From Nannobrachium achirus (taxonomy: Eukaryota; Chordata; Actinopteri; Myctophiformes; Myctophidae), in contig OY997654.1 of assembly GCA_963921795.1 (NCBI GenBank), positions 1,922,367 through 1,986,366 of the forward strand: a stretch of 64,000 nucleotides of DNA. The letters are read 5' to 3'. Below the pieces are notes generated by a model that saw only the letters and a list, made by a program, of their open reading frames with translations, was not told the DNA's origin and ran no database searches. A program made the translations under genes and the position numbers. How positions within the stretch are numbered: position 1 is the stretch's first letter; each line of letters opens with the position of its first letter. This document shows, piece by piece, positions 1 through 10,955 of this stretch.

Positions 1-429
1 CTCACAACGCCTCGCACTGCGAGGCGTTGTGAGCATGTAGATCGGCTTTTACACAGGTTTCTATGGTTTCTTGGGCTGGATATGGCAGCCTGGAACGGTT
101 GTTCAAGTGCAGCTAAACTTAGCATGTTAGTAAATGTGCCACAATTACCAATAATGCATTGCACCTGTGCAGCTGACCATGCGGAACCTGGGAATATACC
201 ATTTTGTCAAGCTGGGAAGAATACAAGTCTGGAGAATATAATCATAATACCTTGTTAAAGTGACCATTTTGCATTTGTAGTTATTTTACTGTAATTCAAC
301 AACATAATAACCAGCTCAGGTAGACAAAAAGACATTCATGGATTTATATTTAAAAGTAACTTTTATTTTCCCCCCTGTACACAGGGTATGGCAGCTGCAT
401 ACCCCTGCCATACCCAATTGACACCCCTG
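1..429 (-). mobile_element. K-family hAT-like element, left end outside window
   Basis: The right edge reads CCAATTGACACCCCTG, the reverse of the K start CAGGGGCGTCAATTGGG. The body (AAACCTAGGAATATACC-type tract, CAATAATGCATTGCACC) matches the copies at 10956, 13053, 46236, 48491 and 60400. Positions 1-46 are most of a hairpin module (inner stem CAACGCCTCGC/GCGAGGCGTTG). The far end and its TSD lie outside the window. Confidence 0.75.
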
Positions 430-1068
430 CATTTTACAGTTTTCTAAGCTACAGTAAATCCTTAAGTAGCCCGTGTCAATTGTTACTGTGTGTATGTCAG
501 GGCCGGGGAATAATGTGCCATCCTGATGGTTGAGCAATGATTTTAATGTCCTAGATGCATGCAATTATCCCTTTAATTAGCAATAATGAGTTTGCGCATG
601 CTAACATAATGAGTGGAATCATGACATGCGTGCAGGCCTTAATGTGTAGCTCATTAAGATGTAACTACCTCTGTCAATAATACAATCAGCTATCATGGTA
701 AATATCCCTAACCATTGTAATGAAGGCAATCTCTAATAGTGTGGCAAGAAATCTGTCCGTCTGTCTGTCTGTCTTTCTGTGTTACATTTGCATTATTGAA
801 TTTCAAGTTGATCATAGAAAACAGATGGAATGCCCACTGCCGTAAGAAGAAAAAAAAAGATGATACCGAGATGCAAATAACAAAGTCAACATTGCAGATA
901 TTGCATTACGGAGAAAAGAAAGGGCACTACCTCTTGGGATTCAGTCATGCTATGCCTATGATCTTTTAAATCATATCAGCAACCTTTATTCCAAAGTCAA
1001 ACTTATTGTCGTGATAGTATCTTTGCCAGAGAGTTCCGCTATAACTTCCTATTGTAGCATCAGCATTA
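430..1068. other. No gene seen
   Basis: AT-rich sequence with a short (GTCT)n run near 757-775. Open frames here are short and lack splice or domain support. The last ~50 bp (about 1030-1076) is repeated at about 1649-1705 on the other side of the following transposon, a small tandem duplication of the target. Confidence 0.5.
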
Positions 1069-1076
1069 ATGTAGAG

Positions 1077-1648
1077 CAGGGGTTTTCAAAGTGGGTGACG
1101 GGGCACCCTGGGGTGCCGCGACGGCAGTTCAGGGGTGGCCGCGAGATAATGCGATAATATTTGGAATTCATTTGGACACTTGAACAAATATTGAGTGTCA
1201 TTTTAAACTTGGAAGTACAAAGTTATTTTCAGTCAGTTCTAACCAATAAATGGCTATTATCTCAACATTTTCCTCGCAACATAATCACTCAAATATCGTC
1301 GCTGTCGGGCAGAAACCTCGTATCTCCAAGTTTCAAATGTGTACGTCTTTTGGTAAAGCAAAGCCCTGCTTCATCATACAAGACCGTCGCACAAAACTAG
1401 TGAAAACAGCCGATCTACAAGCACACAACGTGTGCTTGTAGATCTGCTGTTTTCAATAGGTTAGTACATTTTATAGATGATAAATACAAAACGAACGGTT
1501 TTGGACATACTTAAGGTTTCCACCCGACAACGGCGATATGCTATAAATATAAGGTGCTGGGAGTGAAAATTATAATGTAGGGGTGCCTCGGATTAAAACA
1601 ATATATATTTATGGGGTGCTCTGAGACAAACATGTTTGGGAACCCCTG
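1077..1648 (+). mobile_element. O-family hAT-like element carrying a nested A MITE
   Basis: Ends are CAGGGGTTTTCAAAG and TTTGGGAACCCCTG. An exact 8-bp TSD, ATGTAGAG, lies at 1069-1076 and 1649-1656. An A-family MITE in reverse orientation fills 1297-1541 and carries a hairpin module at 1401-1454. Related copies are at 6209-7267 and 28340-28892. Confidence 0.85.
1297..1541 (-). mobile_element. A-family MITE nested in the O element
   Basis: It opens TCGTCGCTGTCGGGCAGAAA and closes with CACCCGACAACGGCGA, the imperfect terminal inverted repeat of the A family. The hairpin at 1401-1454 is short because the inner CGCCTCGC stem is missing. The same nesting point is seen in the copies at 6.3 kb and 28.4 kb, so the pair amplified together. 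Confidence 0.8.
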
Positions 1649-1730
1649 ATGTAGAGCACCACAACTTCCTACTGTAGCATCAGCATTAATGTAGAGCACC
1701 TTCATTCAGCATTGGAGGCACCAATGCTGG

Positions 1731-2349
1731 TAGCCGGGGACCCAGTCACCAAAATGGGAGGGGACATGTGATTTTCTGCCGTACTTTTTATTTCTGTTTT
1801 ATCTATTAGTTTGGTCAATAAGGTCCACAGAATGAGAGGCCTGCTCTGCTAGAAACATCGCGAAAAAAAGTTATGTCCATTTGTATATTCACTGTCCCAT
1901 TGACTCCTCTAGAAATATTTTAAAAAGAAAAAAGTCTGCTTTAATTAGCATGTGAGGGGTCAAACTATAGGGGTTCTTCATGATTCTGAATGCATGTCAA
2001 GCATTTGTTTTGCATGAAAAACATTCCTTGGGATAGATTTCGGCCCCCCAAAACTGTGAAAAGTGATGAGTCATCACTTATTTTCCACTTTTCACAGTTG
2101 TGGGCTGCCGAAAGTTAACCCAAGGATGTTTTTCATACAAAGGAAATGCTTGAAATGGATTCAGAATAATGAAGAACCCCTAGTTTGACCCCTCACATGT
2201 TACTTAAAGCAGATTTTTTATTATTTTTTCAAATATTTCTAGTGGATCTTAATGACCAAACTAATAGATAAAACAGAAATAAAAAGTATGGCAGAAAATC
2301 ACAGGTCCTACCCTATTCCTTGAGCTTTTGGACTTTTGGTCCCCGGCTA
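1731..2349. repeat. P-family snap-back palindrome
   Basis: Two long inverted arms run from TAGCCGGGGACC to GGTCCCCGGCTA. They meet at a centre near 2069 (GTGATGAGTCATCAC). Conserved inner arms include GAGGGGTCAAACTA and GATTCTGAAT. There is no coding potential. The inner arms match 9034-9675 and 14684-15344, but the outer arms differ. Confidence 0.8.
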
Positions 2350-2499
2350 ATGGCGAAGCTGAATATCAGCTGTTCAAATAAGACAATAGGACTCTAAGAT
2401 GCAGGAAATTGTGTGCTTACACTGCAGGTTAGTGCAGAGTAAAAATGGTAAAATACAACCAAAATATAAAACAAACTAGAAGAGAAAATTTCTAAGAAA

Positions 2500-3970
2500 T
2501 TTTAAGTGTGCCTGCAGCTCGCTAAGTCTGTGCAAGCGGTGCAAGTCTGTGTAGCGGTTGGTGTTAGCATTAGCGTTATTTCATTTGACGCAACCCGCGT
2601 GTCTGTATGACAAACGGTTCACGAGATCAAGGGTCACTTTCTGTTTGGTGAGGGGCACTTCCTGTTTGGCGAAATAGGCCCCAATTAAGGTCATGGACGA
2701 TTAATGAATTAAAGCTGCAAGCAGCGATGACCGGGCCCTCGCAGCTCTACCCACGTCACAAGGCCAGCAGCCAATCAGAAACCAAACAGGAAGTCAGCCA
2801 TTTCGACTAATTAGTGGCGTTTTGGAGCATTTTTGGCCGTTATCACGGGTCGCACTTTAACGACAGTTTTTTGAGAAAAAATTGTTTTGTGAGAAAAAAA
2901 AAATTGAGAAAAAAACTTTTTTGAGAAAAATAAATTTTGAAAAAAAAAATGTGAGAAAAAAAATTTTTTTGAGAAAAAAAATGAGAAAAAAAAAATGTTG
3001 AGAAAAAAAATTTGAGAAAATAAAAATTTTGAGAAAAAACATTTTTGAGAAAAAAAAATTGAGAAAAAAAAATTGAGAAAAAAAAATTGAGAAAAAAAAT
3101 TTTGAGAAAAAAATTTTTTGAGAAAAAAAAAATTTGAGAAAAAAAAATTGAGAAAAAAAAATTTTGAGAAAAAAAATTTGACAAAAAAAATTTTGAGAAA
3201 AAAAAAGTTTTGAGAAAAAAAAAATTTTGAGAAAAAACATTTTTGAGAAAAAAAAATTAAGAAAAAAAAAATGAGAAAAAAAAAATTGAGAAAAAAAATT
3301 TTGAGAAAAAAAATTTGAGAAAAAAAAAATTTGAGAAAAAAAAATTGAGAAAAAAAAATTTTGAGAAAAAAAATTTGACAAAAAAAATTTTGAGAAAAAA
3401 AAATTTTGAGAAAAAAAAAGTTTTGAGAAAAAAAAAATTTTGAGAAAAAAAAATTTTGAGAAAAAAAGAAAAGGTATGACACCAGCCGCGAGTCTGTACG
3501 ACAAACGGTTCATGAGTTATAGAGGCACTTCCTGTTTGGTGAAGGGCATAGAGGGGGCGGGGCTTAATCAATTACAGCTCATCCCTATTGGTCGGAAAAA
3601 GACCAAAGTTGTGTGAGCATTTTACATTTTAAATGACGTTGCTAGGCAAAAGTATGGCAGAGTTATGTGGCGCCAAAGTTTCTGGGTTTTTTTCGGAGTC
3701 CCCCATTCAAAGTCAATGGAGTTTTTGGGCGTCGTTTTTTGCGAATTACATCGCAATGGTAACGCGGATCGGAAAGAAAAGTAATAGCACACCATTCCCG
3801 GCCGAGCCGCACGTTTTGATGTATATATTGCGGCGGTGGCGTAAATTGTGCGGCAGTTATTACGAGCAGAAATTTGCAAGAACATTACTTACTGACTGAC
3901 TGACTGACTGACTGACTTAAGTATGGCGGATTACAATAAGTGTTCTGCTATTGCATAGCAGGCACACTTA
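2500..3970 (+). mobile_element. Non-LTR retrotransposon 3' region (RTE-like), split by a minisatellite
   Basis: The motif AAAGCTGCAAGCAGCGATGA at about 2713 followed by GGGCCCTCGCAG is a common fish non-LTR segment. The 3' end has (GACT)n at about 3890-3917 and a small tail hairpin CTGCTATTGCATAGCAG. A unit containing GACAAACGGTTCA and GGCACTTCCTGTTTGG occurs on both sides of the minisatellite (about 2608 and 3500). No intact reverse transcriptase frame is present. The assignment to RTE is from remembered family style. Confidence 0.55.
2868..3466. repeat. Minisatellite of TTTTGAGAAAAAAAA-type units
   Basis: About 600 bp of degenerate 13-18 bp units, each GAG followed by a long A run and then a short T run. 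The minus strand reads as long Phe/Ser/Lys frames, which are a consequence of the repeat and not protein genes. Confidence 0.9.
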
Positions 3971-4060
3971 ATAAATAATAATTAGGGTAAATCATTGCAG
4001 AAGTACTTCTTAATGATATCTCAACAACCCAAAAAAATAAACAAATTCAAATACATTATA

Positions 4061-4309
4061 TCATCGTTGTCGGGTGGAAACCTTGTATGTCCAAAACCGT
4101 TCGTTTTTATCATTAAAAAAAATGAACTAAACTAGTGGAAACAGCCGATCTACAAGCACACAACGCCTCGCACCGCAAGGCGTTGTGTGCTTGTAGATCT
4201 GCTGTTTTCACTGCTTTTGTGCGGCGGCCTTGTCTGATGAACCAGGGCTTTATTTCGCGAAAAAACATTTGAAACTTGGAGATACGAGGTTTCTACCCGA
4301 CAGTGACGA
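4061..4309 (+). mobile_element. A-family MITE, free-standing full-length copy
   Basis: TA flanks both ends (TA|TCATCGTTGTCGGG ... CCGACAGTGACGA|TA). A near-perfect hairpin module fills 4135-4212. Between the ends and the hairpin the two halves are unrelated (AAAACCGTTCG on the left, GGGCTTTATTTCGC on the right). This is the cleanest reference copy of the family in the window. Confidence 0.85.
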
Positions 4310-4319
4310 TATACTATAT

Positions 4320-5390
4320 AGAAACATTAAACATTGTGCATTGTCGTGTTAGCCGTCATCAAAGGCAAATTCCATTCGATATTTCTTTAATTTCTTTTTA
4401 AAATCAGATTTTATTATTTGCCTGTATGATTTGATCTCACAACGCATGCAGTTACACTAATGAACCACCATCTATATTCTACGAGGCCTCTTACTGTACA
4501 TTATGACCATATCTCGTGTTACAAGCGTCCAATGTTTGCACAAGCTGTTACGTTTTGCTGCAAGGACATGAAGGTCAGTCGAAGGTGGACACAGCCGCGT
4601 TCGATCTTTGGCCTGCCGGAGGATGTGTTGATGTTGCAGAACGGGGTTGGCCGGCTGGCCGCGGGCTACCGCTGCGGTGTTGACCTTGCGCAAGCCCTTA
4701 AGATCAGCCGGCAGAGCCCGACTGGGCTCCCAAAGGGCGTCTGGAGGAACAACACACGAACATGGATAATAGATGTCCTTATGATCTCGCAGCCACATTA
4801 GCCCGTAGGCTATTCGGTGGAGATCTGGGATTGGGGGAGTCAACAGCTGTCATTTGTTCCAAGTACCCTATAAGACCCAAAAATAGAAATACCTTTTTTT
4901 TACCTGTCAGATGGTGTTGTACGGGTATTTTGGAGAGGAAATGTAATGTTTAAAAAGAAAAAGGGTTTTATAGCCATAAATAATAAATCATAAATCATGC
5001 TCCAATTTACGTATGGTGGATGTTTAAAAAAATAATAACATATGTACATGTCATGTACATGTTCTAGACATTCTAATGATCTCCAAAAAAATGATTACAG
5101 GCCTTTTCATTTTACTCATGTTTTTCGTGAGGAATAGCTTCAGTGGAAAAAGTGAGATGTTGTTCGTCCAGACTCTGGACTCCAGAGATCTTGAAGTTGT
5201 GTGAATGTCAGCCTCTGTGGGGGGGTATTCATATGCAAATATCCTGGCCAATGGCATTGTAATACTAAACAATAGGATCCAATGGTGATGTTTAGGTGGT
5301 AGGGGGAGCAAAATTAAAATCATTTAAACCTTTTTTCTGGATAAATTACAAATGTTGTAATATTGCAACAGTGGGTCTTACAGGGTTAAT
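4320..5390. other. No recognised gene; GC-rich block at 4560-4760
   Basis: Open frames overlap on both strands in the GC-rich part (about 4460-4801 + and 4472-4843 -). I recognise neither product. No splice-site pair or start context singles one out, so they are left uncalled. 4843-5390 is AT-rich and shows nothing. Confidence 0.4.
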
Positions 5391-5952
5391 GCAGTGTTTC
5401 TCAAACTTTCTACCACTTTTTCGAGTCACGTGTTCAAATACTGGATTCTGATTGGCTAAATTCCGGAGGTTATGAGAGGACAACTGCCGCAAAGTTGTGT
5501 GAGGAGATCAATGCGCCTCAGTGTACATCCGGGGACTTCAGGAGGTAGTCGGAACACCTTTCCCCCAACCAACAAATGAAGGTCGCAGCGGTCCTATGTT
5601 TACTAACGTGCGTACTATCGTCGCCGATTTATTTGGATCCAATGCAATCCACCAACTTTAAAGCCCCTTTTCTCTGAACCTATGCCTTTCTGGAAGCGAA
5701 CAGCCTCTATTTACGGCCGGAACGGTGCTTTTAACTGACGTTAGCTTAGCTGTAAGCTAGACGCATGGATTAGTATGGAGTTGGCGCCATCTGTTGGTGA
5801 GTAGAAGATGTTGTTGGTGGAACTATCTGCTGTCTCGCGGAAGTTTTATAGGCAATAATGATTGTAACTTAAGATCCTTGCAAGTTACAACTATGTGTTT
5901 TCTTTCATGTATAAGGGAAAAAGTGGTAGAAAAGCTATTTACCACTCGGGGT

Positions 5953-6055
5953 CGGACATTATGCTCTGATAATGTCCTGTGTTAGGGTGTTATCGGACTC
6001 GGCTTCGCCTCGTCCGATAACACCCTAACACAGGACATTATCAGAGCATAATGTC
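5953..6055. repeat. Perfect hairpin, about 43-bp stem
   Basis: The left arm starts CGGACATTATGCTCTGATAA and the right arm is its exact reverse complement, around a loop CTCGGCTTCGCCTCG. Outside it, ACTCGGGGT appears on both sides, so the palindrome continues imperfectly. Related to neither the main hairpin module nor the P family. Confidence 0.85.
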
Positions 6056-6103
6056 CTCTCACTCGGGGTAAATTGCTTACTTCTAATTTCAAGGTCTCCT
6101 CTT

Positions 6104-6177
6104 CACTCTGACAGTGTACAAATGGAACCCAACGAACTAACAGGTTCGTTTGGTTCCATTTGTACACGGTCAGAGTT
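6104..6177. repeat. Second hairpin, about 33-bp stem
   Basis: Arms CTCTGACAGTGTACAAATGG and CCATTTGTACACGGTCAGAG around ACGAACTAACAGGTTCGT. It lies 50 bp from the previous hairpin and probably belongs to the same MITE. Confidence 0.8.
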
Positions 6178-6208
6178 ACATACTTGTATGGGTCAATTTA
6201 GATCCCCC

Positions 6209-7267
6209 TAAAGCAGGGGTTCCCAAACTTTATTTGTATCAGGGCACCCCAAAACATTTTTTTTAATCCGAGGCACCCCTACATTATAATTTTCACTCCC
6301 AGCACCTTATATTTATAGCATATCGTTGTTGTCGGGTGGAAACCTTGTACGTCCAAAACCGTTTTGTATTAACTCATACTCTGCGATCCCTGTCGAAACC
6401 GGGGATTTCCCGCTGTACCTCTCTGCGATGCCCGTCGTTCCCGGAAATGTAATTAGCTTTAATCATTATGAAACGATTAAAAGTATGATCGCTGTATATA
6501 TCCGTTTCGGAGACTTTAGGCCCGCCCCCTAACTGTATCCGGTCGTATTTCCCGTTTGGACCGGATCTAGCTTTCCGTATCCGGTCTGAGCCTGGGCCAT
6601 AGTCCCACCTCCATTGGTTTACATTGTAACAGCAGAGGAAGCTACTCGGCGATGGAAAGCTCGTTTTTCAATCCGATTTTTGCGTTTGGAAACTTTGATC
6701 CAGTCTCTACACGCCTGGATTATGATCCCCGCACATATTGTGCGTTTTGTGCGCGAACGTGTCCACGTGTTACCATAGCGCACATCTGGCTTTTTTCAAT
6801 GTTTTTTCATGTAAACACTGGCAGATAAGCAGGGATACAGCGTGGCAACGGATATGTCTATTTCAATGGGGTTTTTTTTTATTCGAAAGCTGTCACCGAG
6901 TCTACACGTCTACTAGATGAGTCGCGCACAGATTGTGCACGATGCGTGCGCGTGCCCACGTTAAAAGGTAAGGACAATTTGGCAGCTGCTTACTAGAGCT
7001 ATGTTTAAAATGGCAGCAAAATTGTTAATCATCTATAAAATGTACTAAACTAGTGAAAACAGCAGATCTACAAGCACACACCGCCTCGCATCGGCTGTTT
7101 ACACTAGTTTTGTGCGACAATCTTATATGATGAAGCAGGGCTTTGCTTTACCAAAAGATACACATTTGAAACTTGGAGATACAAGGTTTCTGCCCGACAG
7201 TGACGATATTTTAGTGATTATGTTGCGAGGAAAACGTTGAGATAATAGCCATTTTGGTTAGAACAGA
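6209..7267 (-). mobile_element. O-family element with nested A MITE, interrupted by a 652-bp insertion
   Basis: It begins CAGGGGTTCCCAAAC and the body follows the copy at 1077 in reverse. The A MITE starts at about 6329, breaks at 6372, and resumes at 7025 with ATCATCTATAAAATGTAC. The hairpin at about 7044-7115 has a deleted right arm. The right end of O is lost near 7267. Confidence 0.75.
6373..7024. mobile_element. Inserted repeat flanked by TTAA
   Basis: TTAA stands at 6369-6372 and 7025-7028 around a segment that interrupts an A-family MITE, so this is an insertion at a TTAA site. Its right ~310 bp is repeated at 22140-22504, again ending GCAAAATTG|TTAA. I see no clear terminal inverted repeat, so the superfamily is open. 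Confidence 0.65.
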
Positions 7268-7628
7268 CTGAAAATAACTTTGAACCCACCGAGAACCACT
7301 GGTTTAATGGACAAAGACTTGACTCTACAAAGTCTGGTCGTCTCCGTTTCAATCTATATCAGCGCTATTCAAACAACGCTGAATCATCTTTGGGCAGACA
7401 GAGGAGGTATGCCCCGATTTCAACAGCGCAATCTATTATACCCCTATTGTCAGCCATTATCCCTGCTCGTCTGTCATTCAAATTCCCTTGAAGGAAAAGA
7501 GGGTTCACGTCGTCAACGGGGGAACCGGTCGCGTGTGATTTCTCGCGGAAACCTCCGCGGGGGTACAGTGGTTTCCCCCTGAATACCAAAGAAGACACGT
7601 AGGCAGCACACATCACACGCCAGGCAAC
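7268..7628. other. Unique-looking sequence, no gene
   Basis: A 100-codon open frame at 7280-7582 has no recognisable domain and starts inside repeat-derived sequence. It is not called. Confidence 0.4.
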
Positions 7629-7651
7629 GGTGTGCGCGTGTGTGTGTGTGT

Positions 7652-7718
<67 letters not shown>

Positions 7719-7738
7719 TGTGTGTGTGTGTGTGTGTT
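7629..7738. repeat. (TG)n microsatellite
   Basis: About 110 bp of nearly pure TG. Open frames of alternating Cys/Val or His/Thr across it are artefacts. Confidence 0.97.
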
Positions 7739-8173
7739 TGCCTCTGGGCTGACGAAAGCAGCCAGCCAGAGCTGTCAGCGACATCACTCAGTCTGCGCTC
7801 GCCCCCGCCATCATCCAACCTATCCCCACCGGAATAGAAACGGGCACGGGGGCTACATCTCTTTGAGCTGTTTAATGTGAAATGCTGGATGCAAAAAAAA
7901 AAAAAAAAAAAGAAGCACTCAAGGCTGTTGACACAGCGGCGCTGTGAGTTCATGTAGTTTTCACCCGGGGTGCCACGGAGCCGCGGAACACCTTTCATGT
8001 GCAAAGCACATTACAGGCAGCTTTCCCCCCTTAACGTGCACCGATCGTTTACCATGGAGAAAAGAAAGCAAAACACCTTGGTTAAGATGCATGTCGTTGC
8101 GGTTGGGGCAGAGGCCTTTGTATGTCAGAAAACCGTTACTTTTCGGGAAATGAAGAAGAAAAAAAAATACATA

Positions 8174-8350
8174 TCGTTGTTGTCGGGTGGAAACCTTGTA
8201 TGTCCAAAATTGTTTGTTTTGCATTTTTCATTTTAAAAATGGTTTAAACTATAGTGACGGCCTTGTCTGATGAAGCAGGGCTTTACTTTAAGAAAAAAAA
8301 TAAGAAAAAATGAAACTTGGAAATACGAGGTTTCTGCCCGACAACGACGA
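8174..8350 (+). mobile_element. A-family MITE lacking its hairpin
   Basis: Both ends are typical (TCGTTGTTGTCGGG ... CCGACAACGACGA). The sequence runs GGTTTAAACTA then directly TAGTGACGGCCTTGTCTGAT, so the whole hairpin module that other copies carry between these points is missing. This is either a precise deletion of the palindrome or a copy that never had it. Confidence 0.8.
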
Positions 8351-8477
8351 TATGTTTCAATGGATCCCATGTAATTATTATTTGGTCACAAGGTACTTTT
8401 CACTTCTTCAACAGACAGATGTAAGCACTTTCAACATGATTGGGTTGGGGGGATTTGGGGTTATAGAAAAGAATAGC

Positions 8478-8608
8478 AGATCTGATCTTGCCTATTTTTA
8501 CTACTTTTGTGCGACACTGACAAATTATAAAATAGGGCATTCATTTATGAAAAAAGAAAAAAAAAACATAAAAAGATGACATTTGGAGATAAAACGTTTC
8601 TGCCCGGC
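8478..8608 (+). mobile_element. Decayed right half of an A MITE
   Basis: TTTTACTACTTTTGTGCGAC, then GACATTTGGAGATAAAACG and TTTCTGCCCGGCAGT, follow the right arm of the A family with mutations. The left half and hairpin are absent. Confidence 0.6.
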
Positions 8609-9033
8609 AGTATGTGTACGCTTGTGTACCCACACAAGCGTCAGTGCACGGTCCATACTAATAGCATTATCCCATCAGAAAAAAAAAGCAATACCTTGAA
8701 AAGGCATAGACAACGGCGGAAAACACTAGGAGAAAGATTGACTCGGGGCGAACGGCATGAAGGACTTGGCTCGGACCCTATTGTGCTTGCTCAGAGAATG
8801 AGTGAGCGGCATCCATTTTTGCCTTAATGAAGTTAGTGACCCTCTGAAAGGTGACACATTTACCGCCCAGGGGATTTATACACTCCTCCCGCTCCAAGGC
8901 TCCGGTTCAATATGGAGAGGACAGATTTTTACTCCACGTAAGGCTATGCACACTCCAAATACAATCCTCACAATTCACCCCAGTGCTGCCATAATTACGG
9001 CCCGAGATGTTGCATTCAATCTTTATCATAGTA

Positions 9034-9675
9034 CAGGGGATAATACAAATTTTGGTACCGTAACATTTTTAGATTTTCTTCTTCGTATGTCTCTAGTTTA
9101 TATTTTGGTATGATAACCCTTTCTGAGAAGTAGCTTAATTGATGTTATCACCCGCTGGAGTCGGTGTCCCATTAACTTTACATTATAGGGGAAAAAAGGT
9201 AAAAAATTATCTGCTTTAAGTAGCATATGAGGGGTCAAACTAGGGTTTTTTCATGATTCTGAATCCATTGAAGCATCTGTTTTGCACGAAAAACATTCCT
9301 TAAAAACGACGGTTTAGTGGTTTGAAAAAGGGATGAAAAGTGACGAGTCATCACTTTTCACACATTTGAGGGGGCCGTTTTAGCCCAAGGAATGTTTTTT
9401 TGTGCAAAGCAGATGCTTGCAATGGATTCAGAATCATGAAAAACCCCTAGTTTGACCCCTCATATAATACGTAAAGCTGATTATTTTTTCCCTTTTTTTC
9501 CCTAGCCTATAATGTAATGTAAAGTTAATGGGACACCGACTCTAGCGGGTGATAACATCAATTAAACTACTTCTCACCAAAATATAAACTAGAGACATGT
9601 AGGAAGACAAAAATGTAAAAAACGTACGGTCACCTTGGGTGGTACCAATTTGTGAAAATATCAGTATTATCCCCT
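9034..9675. repeat. P-family snap-back palindrome
   Basis: Outer ends are CAGGGGATAATA and TATTATCCCCTG, with arms continuing through GTCTCTAGTTTATATTTTGG and GGTGTCCCATTAACTTTACA. The centre is near 9349 (AAAGTGACGAGTCATCACTT). No matching TSD was seen beside the ends. Confidence 0.85.
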
Positions 9676-9716
9676 GGTCTATCAAGAGGGGGATGGGGTT
9701 ACACAATCCTCCAGAT

Positions 9717-10522
9717 CAGGGGTGGGCAACTGTGATGATGGCGAGGGCCGCTATATTTCCACCTTCACTCCAGAGGGCCACATTGCATAATGCTATGTCC
9801 AACTTTGTCATTCTAGTATCTCATACAAAAGAAGCAAAAATAGCAGATCTACAAGCTTGTAGATCGGCTATTTTGGAATCCTAAATTATTTTTTGTTCTT
9901 TTTTTTTTATTGGAATCCTGAAATGTAACATTTTGATTTCATTTCAAACACATTTAGTCATATACTCATGTTAACTTTATGAACCTAAATACAAATACAT
10001 TGGACATAAAAAAAAATACATTTTAAAGGAGTAGTTCACCCCCAAAATGACTTTTTTCCCCCTATTGAGTCACGCCATGGAGAGTAGAGTTCAATAATAT
10101 TTTTAGTTTTTTGTCACATTCCTAAGACAAACATTTGATTAGAGTAAATTTACCCCCATTGATTCCGGATGGGGACCCGTTTCGAAACCGGTCCCCATCC
10201 GGAACGAATGGGGGTACATTTATTGTTATCACATTTTTGTCTTAGGAATGCGACAAAAAACTAAAAATATTATTGAACTCTACTCTCCATGGCGTGACTA
10301 ATCAATAGAAAAAAAGTATTTTTGGGGGTGAACTACTCCTTTAATACTACTATACTAGTCATTAAGCTACTAATATAGACTGACGGAATTAAAGCAGGTC
10401 ATGTTTGGAATTTTAACAGCTGAAATCAATAATATATCAGTATTCCGGTATTAACCTGTGGGCCACATTAAATGAAGGTGGGGGCCGCATGTGGCCCCCG
10501 AGCCGCCAGCTGCCCATGTATG
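9717..10522 (+). mobile_element. G-family hAT-like element with a nested TTAA palindrome
   Basis: It starts CAGGGGTGGGCAACT and ends with a decayed AGCTGCCCATGTATG. The 8-bp TSD CTCCAGAT is exact at 9709-9716 and 10523-10530. A minimal hairpin module lies at 9835-9876, where AGCAGATCTACAAGC runs directly into its complement with no GC stem. An Angel-like element is nested at 10027-10340. Confidence 0.8.
10027..10340. mobile_element. Angel-like palindromic MITE with TTAA target
   Basis: Both arms begin AGGAGTAGTTCACCCCCAAA and fold into a nearly perfect ~150-bp stem around TTTCGAAACCGG. TTAA flanks it at 10023-10026 and 10341-10344. The GTAGTTCACCC ends are the style of teleost Angel MITEs (family knowledge). 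A half copy is at 53530-53732. Confidence 0.85.
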
Positions 10523-10639
10523 CTCCAGATAGTTCCAGGGAATTTTGGATTGATATCACTGACACAATGAGAATATTAATCGTATTAAACTTTGCGGGGC
10601 TGCATGAAACAATAAACAGGGTGACAAGACACATTGTGT

Positions 10640-10839
10640 NNNNNNNNNNNNNNNNNNNNNNNNNNNNNNNNNNNNNNNNNNNNNNNNNNNNNNNNNNNNN
10701 NNNNNNNNNNNNNNNNNNNNNNNNNNNNNNNNNNNNNNNNNNNNNNNNNNNNNNNNNNNNNNNNNNNNNNNNNNNNNNNNNNNNNNNNNNNNNNNNNNNN
10801 NNNNNNNNNNNNNNNNNNNNNNNNNNNNNNNNNNNNNNN
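10640..10839. other. Assembly gap (200 N)
   Basis: Exactly 200 undetermined bases, a placeholder length. TGTGT borders both sides, so a (TG)n array probably lies in the gap. Confidence 0.99.
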
Positions 10840-10902
10840 TGTGTGAGACCTGCCGGCATCTGGGGAACAGAGCTAAACAGAGCATGCAGAACGTGTAGTC
10901 AA

Positions 10903-10904
10903 CG

Positions 10905-10940
<36 letters not shown>

Positions 10941-10943
10941 GGG
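10903..10943. repeat. G homopolymer
   Basis: About 40 bp of almost pure G, 60 bp from the gap. Its length may be a sequencing artefact. Confidence 0.9.
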
Positions 10944-10955
10944 TTAACGGTGGCT

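Noticed and set aside
2811-3571. Long minus-strand frames rich in Phe, Ser and Lys
   Set aside because: They are translations of the A-tract minisatellite. All three frames stay open, as expected for such a repeat.
4472-4843. 123-codon minus frame in a GC-rich block
   Set aside because: No recognised domain, an overlapping frame on the other strand, and no splice context. Possibly old retroelement sequence but not demonstrable.
7365-8004. Frames across the TG microsatellite (His/Thr or Cys/Val)
   Set aside because: Dinucleotide repeats have no stops in several frames. The same applies at 21.2, 26.7, 28.1, 52.3 and 59.6 kb.
10437-10947. Frames through 10640-10839
   Set aside because: They cross undetermined bases.
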